A stretch of 19,034 nt of DNA from an uncultured Collinsella sp. Lineage in GTDB: Bacteria > Actinomycetota > Coriobacteriia > Coriobacteriales > Coriobacteriaceae. Under the pieces are notes generated by a model that saw only the letters and a list, made by a program, of their open reading frames with translations, had not been told where the DNA came from and did no database searches. The DNA lies in NCBI GenBank assembly GCA_902492825.1, contig CABUMZ010000027.1, positions 1 to 19,034 on the forward strand, read 5' to 3'. The translations under genes and the position numbers were made by a program. Shown here one piece after another: positions 13,772-19,034 of the stretch (its first letter is position 1; each line of letters starts with the position of its first letter).

Positions 13772-14845
13772 TTAGAGCTGCTCGAGAGCCTCGAGAGCGG
13801 CGTGGAGCTCAGCCTTGGCGGAGTACTCGACACCCTCGTCGTTGAGCGGGGTGCGCTTGCCCAGGGCGGCAAGGAGAGCACGGATGGAGTGCTTGCGGTT
13901 CTCGGCCTCGACCCAGCACAGGGAGCGCTCGGGATCGTCCATGACCTCGTCGACGACCTCCTCGTTGCGGGTGGCCGGCAGGCAGTGCATAAACTTGGAG
14001 TTGGGGCCGGCGAAGTTCATCATGTCCATGGTGACCTGATACTTGGGATAGAACACGTCCATGTAGTTCTCGCCCGAGACCTCCTCGTCGTACAGGCCAT
14101 ACCACACGTCGGTGTAGATGAAGTCGGCGCCCTTGATGCACTCGATGTCGTCGGAGATGACGACAGAGCCGCCGGAGACCTTGCAGTTCTCCTCGGCGAT
14201 GGCCATCATCTGCTTGCCGAACTCGGCGCGCTCCTCGACGGTGCCAACGTGCAGGCCGCCGTCGGGGATCTGGTGGCCCTTAGGTCCAAACTGGACGAAC
14301 TTCATGCCGACCTTGGAGGCGATGAACATGAGGGAGACGCAGACCTGGGTGGCGTCGCCGATGAAGGCCAGGGTGCAGTCCTCGATATTCTTGCCCTCGG
14401 GGAGGTTCTCGAGCATGGTCATGAGGTCGCCCATCTCCTGCGTGGGGTGGTTGAACTCGGACATGCCGTTGATGACGGGCACAGCAGAGCCCTCGGCGAG
14501 GCCGACGACGTCCTTGTGACGGTCAACGCGAGCCATCATGATGTCGAGCAGCGAGCCCATAACGCGAGCGGTGTCGCCCAGGGACTCGTGACCGCCGAGC
14601 TGGATGGTGCCAGGGCCATAGAACTGAGCATGACCGCCGAGGTCGGTCATAGCGGTCTCGAAGGAAAGACGAGTGCGGGTGGAGACCTGCTGGAAGATCA
14701 TGCCAAGGCTCTTGTTGCGGAGCAGGTGCGGATAATAACCGTCAACCTTGATGGCCTTCTTCATTGCCAGGCCAAGATCCTCGATAGCCAGGATCTGCTC
14801 TTTGGTGAAGTCGTTGGTGTCGATGAAATCCTTAGGCAGTGCCAT
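13772..14845 (-). CDS. ptcA: Putrescine carbamoyltransferase
   Basis: A 357-aa carbamoyltransferase that phosphorolyses N-carbamoylputrescine to putrescine and carbamoyl phosphate. The carbamoyl phosphate-binding STRTR motif (in FQQVSTRTRLSFET), the HPTQE motif (EFNHPTQEMGD) and HCLPA near the C-terminus are all present. The stretches LLRNKSLGMIFQQ, IQLGGHES and VINGMSEFNHPTQE, and YTDVWYGLYDEE, agree closely with characterised putrescine carbamoyltransferases rather than with ornithine enzymes. Its place beside an aguD-like permease and aguA supports this. The ATG at 14845 follows AAGGAA by 6 bases; the frame could extend 27 codons upstream but without conserved sequence. It is first in the minus-strand set, divergent from a membrane LuxR gene. 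Confidence 0.95.
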   Translation of the reverse strand: MALPKDFIDTNDFTKEQILAIEDLGLAMKKAIKVDGYYPHLLRNKSLGMIFQQVSTRTRLSFETAMTDLGGHAQFYGPGTIQLGGHESLGDTARVMGSLLDIMMARVDRHKDVVGLAEGSAVPVINGMSEFNHPTQEMGDLMTMLENLPEGKNIEDCTLAFIGDATQVCVSLMFIASKVGMKFVQFGPKGHQIPDGGLHVGTVEERAEFGKQMMAIAEENCKVSGGSVVISDDIECIKGADFIYTDVWYGLYDEEVSGENYMDVFYPKYQVTMDMMNFAGPNSKFMHCLPATRNEEVVDEVMDDPERSLCWVEAENRKHSIRALLAALGKRTPLNDEGVEYSAKAELHAALEALEQL

Positions 14846-14968
14846 GTCGATTTCCTTTCCGCCGGTCTTGCCGACTATTACTATGAGGCGCTCGAACATC
14901 ACGCCTCTTGTTGACAAGACCATCATTCACCCGTATGCAATTTTTACCTAGTTTATTCGGGATTAAAG

Positions 14969-14980
14969 ACCGTTCACGGA
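14969..14980. promoter_or_regulatory. Operator-like dyad 1 (ACCGTTCACGGA)
   Basis: The arms CCGT and ACGG form a near-palindrome. It is the reverse complement of the core of the dyad at 15047-15058, with centres 78 bases apart. It lies between ptcA and the divergent LuxR gene, where a LuxR-type activator would be expected to bind. Confidence 0.55.
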
Positions 14981-15003
14981 GTTACACCCTCTCTAATCCA
15001 ATA

Positions 15004-15020
15004 TAAACCCGCAGGTCAAG
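15004..15020 (+). promoter_or_regulatory. Operator-like motif (TAAACCCGCAGGTCAAG)
   Basis: This 17-mer matches the motif on the minus strand at 7305-7321 in 15 positions. It lies midway between the two CCGT..ACGG dyads. A binding site shared by the two membrane LuxR circuits is possible. Confidence 0.4.
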
Positions 15021-15046
15021 AGTTTACAGGGGGTTTACTATCTAGA

Positions 15047-15058
15047 ACCGTGAACGGT
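15047..15058. promoter_or_regulatory. Operator-like dyad 2 (ACCGTGAACGGT)
   Basis: A perfect palindrome of ACCGT/ACGGT arms around GA. It is the partner of the site at 14969-14980. Two such sites in one divergent intergenic region suggest binding of a dimeric regulator, most likely the LuxR protein encoded at 15180. Confidence 0.6.
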
Positions 15059-15179
15059 ATGCGGCCATCCTATATATCGGTGCCTAATCCGCGGTGAAAC
15101 GACCGGCTGGGGGGGGTATATATACCCAAGGGATTATATGGGGCCCAAACACAGATCAAATGAGACGGGACGGTGACAG

Positions 15180-16145
15180 ATGAACACGCTCATGTTCTTC
15201 TATACCTTGGCAATACTGGTTATCTGTATTGTGACGGCGGTGCTTTCGCTTGCCGCCTGTGCCTCGTCCCGTCGACGCTTCTTTATCTATGGCAGCGGCG
15301 TTTTTATTTGCTATGCCATCGAGATGACCGAAATCTTCTTTTTTGAATACACGCTGCAAAACCAGAGTTTTCCGGCCAGCGACTATTACTCAATTACCAT
15401 GCCTGTAATGCGGACCCTTGTGGCGACCGCTTCACAGGCTTTTATTTGGCTCATTGCCATGGATTTGCTCGACAAGCATTCAAAAAAGCAGTTTGTCATT
15501 CCCGTCGCAACGTTCTTGCTGAGCGAGCTGCTGATTATCGTCGCTGTCCCCTACGGCCCCATTCATCAATGGCTCTACTACACGATGCGTCAGGTATTCC
15601 TTGTTTTCGTGGGGCTATATATCTTTTGGACGGCACGCAAGAGCACACAAGTCGAGCTGAAGGCACGCGTTAACAACCAACGAAAGCACCTGATTATCGG
15701 CGCTATTCTGGTCGGTTGCATCGTTGCCGAGGATTTCTACAACATTCTGATTGTCCCCATGAGTCTGGCGCCCTCTTGGCTGCAACTATATCTGTCCGAG
15801 CGCAACTTTAGCGAAAACGTCTTTGCCTGCTACTTTGCGATTCTGCTGATCATCTACTCCTACCACGTGCTTTCAATCCGCATGCAGGAGGCACCCGAGG
15901 AAAAGAACGTCAGCGATCTTGATCGACACATCGAAGAGCAGATGCCCTTCTATCGCAACGCCTACAAGCTCTCCAACCGTGAGACCGAAGTTATGCGTCT
16001 GGTCGTACTGGGCAAATCGAACCAAGAGATCGCTGACGAGCTATTCCTTGCCGTGGGCACCGTCAAGACCCACATCCACAACATCCTGGTCAAAACCGAG
16101 CAGCAAAACCGCACAACGCTCATCCTCCACTTTTGGAAGCGATAA
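15180..16145 (+). CDS. AguR-like membrane LuxR-type regulator
   Basis: A 321-aa one-component regulator with about seven membrane segments (roughly 5-27, 36-56, 78-97, 105-122, 135-150, 170-190, 211-231) and a cytoplasmic LuxR-type helix-turn-helix at 263-318 (LSNRETEVMRLVVLGKSNQE, then AVGTVKTHIHNILVKTEQQN). It is divergent from ptcA, as AguR is in Lactococcus and Enterococcus. AguR is likewise a membrane LuxR-type activator that responds to agmatine, so that role is a strong inference by position and design, not by close sequence identity. The segment ending YLSERNFSENV is shared with the regulator at 7404-8396. The ribosome site is weak (GGGACGGTGACAG before ATG), so a start four codons later is possible. 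Confidence 0.87.
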   Translation: MNTLMFFYTLAILVICIVTAVLSLAACASSRRRFFIYGSGVFICYAIEMTEIFFFEYTLQNQSFPASDYYSITMPVMRTLVATASQAFIWLIAMDLLDKHSKKQFVIPVATFLLSELLIIVAVPYGPIHQWLYYTMRQVFLVFVGLYIFWTARKSTQVELKARVNNQRKHLIIGAILVGCIVAEDFYNILIVPMSLAPSWLQLYLSERNFSENVFACYFAILLIIYSYHVLSIRMQEAPEEKNVSDLDRHIEEQMPFYRNAYKLSNRETEVMRLVVLGKSNQEIADELFLAVGTVKTHIHNILVKTEQQNRTTLILHFWKR

Positions 16146-16183
16146 CCTGCCAAAAAGGGACAGGTTTATTTTGGCAGGTTTTA
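16144..16183 (+). terminator. Hairpin overlapping the LuxR stop codon
   Basis: AACCTGCCAAAA (16144-16155) pairs perfectly with TTTTGGCAGGTT (16169-16180), starting within the stop codon and followed by TTATC. It may work as a terminator. Its right arm is part of the conserved lead of the repeat; copy 1 keeps this arm but has lost the left arm. Confidence 0.5.
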
Positions 16184-16197
16184 TCTGGGCAAACGTT

Positions 16198-16240
16198 AAA
16201 ACCGCCGTAAGGGAGCTGCCTTCCCTCGCGGCGGTTTTCT
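16198..16240 (+). terminator. GC-rich hairpin at the left of repeat copy 2
   Basis: ACCGCCGTAAGGGA (16201-16214) pairs with TCCCTCGCGGCGGT (16222-16235) except for two positions, extended by AAA/TTT, and followed by TTTTCT. It is a good plus-strand terminator for the membrane LuxR gene. Confidence 0.65.
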
Positions 16241-16390
16241 AGCAGTAAAACCAAGTGAGTAGGCTTTTGGCGGGATGCCGAGCACACCTCAAAACGCCAC
16301 AGCCCTGACCTGCGATTTTATTGAGCACTTGCCGCGATGTGCTCGGCAGATCCAAAAAAGCCTACTCACTTGCATCTGAGATGCTCTAGA

Positions 16391-16437
16391 TACGCAAAAT
16401 ACCGCCGCGAAGGGAGCTGAACTCCCTTCGCGGCGGT
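16391..16437 (-). terminator. Terminator of the ABC permease gene (right end of repeat copy 2)
   Basis: ACCGCCGCGAAGGGAG (16401-16416) and CTCCCTTCGCGGCGGT (16422-16437) form a perfect 16-bp stem with a 5-base loop. On the minus strand it is followed by ATTTTGCG. It lies 37 bases past the stop of the permease gene. Confidence 0.75.
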
Positions 16438-16473
16438 TATTCGCTCTGATTTTGCGACGGTTTTGCCCGCCTG

Positions 16474-18711
16474 CTACTCGCTGTAGCGGGTGGCGATGGC
16501 AGCTTGCACCATGCCAGCGCTCATGAGGTAGGTCACCAGGAAGTAGCCACCATAGGCCGCCAGGAAAATCGCGCAGGTGAGGCCCACGGTGCCGGCGATG
16601 CTCATATCGCCGAATACGCTCACCAGCTCGATGATCACCTTAAGCGCCACAAAGGAGTGCGCCAAGCCCACTGCCAGCGGGAACAGGAAGAACACCGCTT
16701 GCTGCGCCATCACCGAATGCCGGATCTGGCGGTCGTCACAGCCGATCTGTGCCAGCACACGATAGCTGCGGCTGCCGTCGGCCACATTGGAGAGCTGCTG
16801 GATCGACAGTATCGCCGCGCACGCAACGACCAGTACAAAGCCAATGTAGATGGCCAGATAGCTAATCATTCCGTTCATCTGCGCTGCTTGCGTGTACATC
16901 TCGGAACGCGTGTTGAAGACTCCCCACGACCCCGGCTCCTTGCCGTCAACAAGCAGATTGTCGAGCAAGGTGTATTTAATGCTCTCGTCTGCCTCGGTCG
17001 TATCCATACCCTGTTTGTAATTAACGAGCAGATTACTGGAATACGGTTGCAGTTTAAGCTGGGACAGCAGCTCATCGGCTACGACCACGGTACCGGGATT
17101 GCTGCCCATCGCCGAGTTGGCGATGGCCGCCGTGTCCTCGTCCGACTTATCGGTTGCGGGCTTGAGCGTATGCCCGCCCAAGGTTAGGGCATGGCCGCCA
17201 GCCATATACTTGGTGTACAGGTCGCCCAGCTCACCGCCTATATCACACGTGAGCAAATACTGGTCGCGGCCAATGCTCACCGGCTCCTCGCCCATCATCT
17301 GGCGCAGTTTGTTGTACTGGCTCGCCGGCGTCACATACAGACCCATCGCATCGGCGTTGCTTCCCTCGAGCGCCTTGGGAAGCTTTTCGCCCATGGCCTT
17401 GCACATCTCACCCGCCACCACCGAGGGGCCCGAGCCGCCAAGCGGGTAACTCAGATACGAATCGATCTGCACATGCTCACCGGCAACATCGGCGATATTG
17501 ACCTTCTTGCCGGTCTCGTCGTTGTTGTCCGCCGACTTGCCCTTAATACCGTCTGCAACGTTATCGGGATCTTTACGATCGCCATGCCATGCAGCGTACA
17601 AATCGACCGTTGCATCGGCCAGCACCATGCGATCGGCCTCAGACGGATTGACATACTCCTTGTAGTAGTCGAGCGTTTCGGGCGTGTAATAGATATACGT
17701 CTGAGACACGTCAACAGGGTTATAGCGCTCCAGATTCTCGTTCATCACGTTGGCAATCGACATACCGCAGGTCACCGAGGTGATGGCCAAAAACAGGAGC
17801 ATCGCGATGACGCCCATCGAAAAGCACACCGTGTTGACCTTGGCCGCAAGCTGGCGCACGGTAAACATGTTGAGGCCGCGCCAATACACGCCGCGCAGGC
17901 TCTGCAGCAGCTTGATGAGCATGCCCGAGAGTCCCCAGAACAGGGCAAAGGTGCCTACGGTAACCATAGCGGTCGTAATACCAAACTGGTTCATGGCCTC
18001 TTGCAGCTTGCTGTCCGTCGCGGTTAGCGGGAACCCATCACGTAGCAGACGGTAATAGGCCACGCCCACAAGTACCACGCCCACGGCAAAGATGGCAATC
18101 GCGATCCAGGGGTTGCGTGTCTTGATGCTCTCGTTGCGGCGCTCGGCACCCATAAGCTCGATGAGTTTGGTACGACGCACGGCGCGAAGGTTCAGCAGTA
18201 GCGTGAGCACAAACATTACGAGCATGCAGGCAAGGGTCAGATTGAACGCATGCACCGAGAAAAAGAAGTGGAAATTGGCGATCTGTGTCTTAAAAAGCGA
18301 GGCTGTAAAGAACGTCATGAGCTGGGAGAGTCCCACACCCAGCACAATGCCGGCGACAAAGGCCACGACCGACACTATCACGGTCTCGAGCGCCATGATC
18401 GTGGCGACGCGCCCACGCCCCATGCCGAGCACCTGGTACAGGCCAAACTCCTTCTTGCGGCGTTTCATGATGAAGTTATTGGCATACACCATCAAAAAGG
18501 CCATGACACCGGCCAAAAAGTACGTCAGGTCGCCGAGCATGCTGCCCATTACCTGCGCCAAGCCCTTTTCATCGATTCCGGCGATGTCGACCTGCATCGA
18601 GATGGTGTTAAAGGCGTAGAAAACCGTAACGCCCAGGGTGAGCGTCAAAAGGTAGACGAGGTAGTCGCGGCCGGCACGGCGGACGTTGCCCCAAGCGAGT
18701 TTACAGAGCAT
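16474..18711 (-). CDS. FtsX-like ABC transporter permease (BceB type)
   Basis: A 745-aa permease with the BceB layout: one N-terminal membrane segment (about 17-36), three more with an FtsX core (60-180), three further segments up to about residue 315, a large extracellular domain of about 290 residues, then three C-terminal segments. The loop KKEFGLYQVLGMGRGRV after the second segment is typical of BceB/VraG proteins. Such systems detect and detoxify peptide antibiotics, or act as sensors for a two-component system, but none is visible here. The extracellular domain seems longer than the ~200 residues usual for BceB. The start is set at ATG 18711 after GTGAGGG; a GTG four codons earlier is possible. 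It overlaps the ATPase stop by 11 bases, indicating translational coupling. Confidence 0.9.
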   Translation of the reverse strand: MLCKLAWGNVRRAGRDYLVYLLTLTLGVTVFYAFNTISMQVDIAGIDEKGLAQVMGSMLGDLTYFLAGVMAFLMVYANNFIMKRRKKEFGLYQVLGMGRGRVATIMALETVIVSVVAFVAGIVLGVGLSQLMTFFTASLFKTQIANFHFFFSVHAFNLTLACMLVMFVLTLLLNLRAVRRTKLIELMGAERRNESIKTRNPWIAIAIFAVGVVLVGVAYYRLLRDGFPLTATDSKLQEAMNQFGITTAMVTVGTFALFWGLSGMLIKLLQSLRGVYWRGLNMFTVRQLAAKVNTVCFSMGVIAMLLFLAITSVTCGMSIANVMNENLERYNPVDVSQTYIYYTPETLDYYKEYVNPSEADRMVLADATVDLYAAWHGDRKDPDNVADGIKGKSADNNDETGKKVNIADVAGEHVQIDSYLSYPLGGSGPSVVAGEMCKAMGEKLPKALEGSNADAMGLYVTPASQYNKLRQMMGEEPVSIGRDQYLLTCDIGGELGDLYTKYMAGGHALTLGGHTLKPATDKSDEDTAAIANSAMGSNPGTVVVADELLSQLKLQPYSSNLLVNYKQGMDTTEADESIKYTLLDNLLVDGKEPGSWGVFNTRSEMYTQAAQMNGMISYLAIYIGFVLVVACAAILSIQQLSNVADGSRSYRVLAQIGCDDRQIRHSVMAQQAVFFLFPLAVGLAHSFVALKVIIELVSVFGDMSIAGTVGLTCAIFLAAYGGYFLVTYLMSAGMVQAAIATRYSE

Positions 18712-19034
18712 CGGAGCCCTCACCGCCCATCATGGCAACGACCTCCATAATGCGGTCGAAGAACTCGCGACGGTCGGTGTCGCCGCGGCGCAGCTCGGTG
18801 AAGATCTTGCCGTCGCGAATGAACAGCACACGGCTCGCGTAGCTGGCGGCAAAGCTGTCGTGCGTGACCATGAGCACGGTGGCGCGTAGGCGGCGGTTCA
18901 GGGCCTCCAGGCTCTCGAGCAGCAGACGAGCGCTTTTAGAATCGAGGGCGCCGGTGGGCTCGTCGGCCATGATCATGGTGGGGTCGGTGACGAGCGCGCG
19001 AGCCGCGGCAACGCGCTGTTGCTGACCGCCGGAC
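18701..19034 (-). CDS. ABC transporter ATP-binding protein (partial, BceA type)
   Basis: Only the C-terminal ~110 residues are in the window; the gene runs off the right edge. Visible motifs are the ABC signature SGGQQQRVAAARAL at the very edge, Walker B with D-loop (IMADEPTGALDSKS), and the H-loop (MVTHDSFAA). The ending IRDGKIFTELRRGDTDRREF is typical of the LolD/MacB/BceA group, which pairs with FtsX-type permeases. The TAA stop at 18701-18703 overlaps the permease start. Walker A lies outside the window. Confidence 0.93.
   Translation of the reverse strand, partial: SGGQQQRVAAARALVTDPTMIMADEPTGALDSKSARLLLESLEALNRRLRATVLMVTHDSFAASYASRVLFIRDGKIFTELRRGDTDRREFFDRIMEVVAMMGGEGSDAL

Larger units (their letters stand above)
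14846..15179. promoter_or_regulatory. Divergent control region ptcA / membrane LuxR gene
   Basis: 334 bases without a gene, holding two matching dyads (14969-14980, 15047-15058), the TAAACC.GCAGGT motif (15004-15020), GTTTAC twice at an 11-base spacing (15022-15038), an 8-base G-run (15109-15116) and a 14-bp perfect palindrome of GGGTATATATACCC type (15114-15127). No promoter boxes could be fixed with confidence on either strand. Confidence 0.6.
16160..16438. repeat. Structured intergenic repeat, copy 2
   Basis: The more intact copy of the element at 2303-2577. The parts are a 34-base lead identical to copy 1; a GC-rich hairpin (16198-16238); a long hairpin whose outer arms CAAGTGAGTAGGCTTTT (16252-16268) and 16356-16372 pair perfectly over 17 bp, with inner arms TGCCGAGCACA (16276-16286) and 16338-16348 pairing perfectly over 11 bp; and a closing GC-rich hairpin with perfect 16-bp arms (16401-16416, 16422-16437). 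The two GC-rich hairpins share nearly the same stem sequence. As with copy 1 it lies between convergent genes. It has no coding capacity and no target-site duplication that I could define. Confidence 0.88.

Noticed and set aside
13802..14914. Long plus-strand reading frame opposite ptcA
   Set aside because: No domain or ribosome site; ptcA on the minus strand has all family motifs.

Overview
The window reads as chromosomal DNA of a G+C-rich gut actinobacterium of the class Coriobacteriia, most likely Collinsella or a close relative. This is inferred from codon use, from LuxR-type regulators with an N-terminal multi-pass membrane domain (a protein style common in that class), and from the agmatine deiminase gene set. 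No 16S rRNA or other taxonomic marker is present, so the genus is an inference.

Layout from left to right. (1) 49-2262: an agmatine deiminase gene (aguA copy 1, minus strand, own terminator) divergent from a soluble LuxR-type regulator (plus strand). (2) 2303-2577: a structured intergenic repeat, copy 1. (3) 2598-3853: an AAA/DUF4143 ATPase gene with three 18-bp direct repeats at an exact 23-bp period in its promoter. (4) 3909-8396, all minus strand: a membrane LuxR regulator, a YtcJ-like amidohydrolase and a MATE exporter, closed by a strong terminator. (5) 8525-8716: a small unrecognised protein gene (plus strand). (6) 8752-14845, all minus strand: putrescine carbamoyltransferase (ptcA), an APC antiporter (aguD-like), a second agmatine deiminase (aguA copy 2), about 550 bases of highly structured non-coding DNA, then a second APC antiporter. 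(7) 15180-16145, plus strand: a membrane LuxR regulator divergent from ptcA, in the place AguR occupies in lactic acid bacteria. (8) 16160-16438: copy 2 of the intergenic repeat. (9) 16474-19034, minus strand: a BceB-type FtsX permease and the 3' part of its ABC ATPase gene, cut by the window edge.

Functionally the core is the agmatine deiminase pathway. Agmatine enters by antiport against putrescine (APC permeases). AguA hydrolyses it to N-carbamoylputrescine plus ammonia, and PtcA phosphorolyses that to putrescine plus carbamoyl phosphate. The carbamate kinase that would recover ATP is not in the window. Deiminase and antiporter are both present twice. The membrane LuxR proteins at 7404-8396 and 15180-16145 share a sensor motif (YLSERN[I/F]SENV), and the intergenic regions near their genes share a possible operator.

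The most unusual material is non-coding: the paired structured repeat, which in both places sits between convergent genes; the 23-bp iterons in front of the ATPase; and a hairpin plus U-run directly before the second antiporter, lying inside a 60-codon reading frame whose stop overlaps the antiporter start. No tRNA, rRNA, CRISPR array, insertion sequence or origin was seen.
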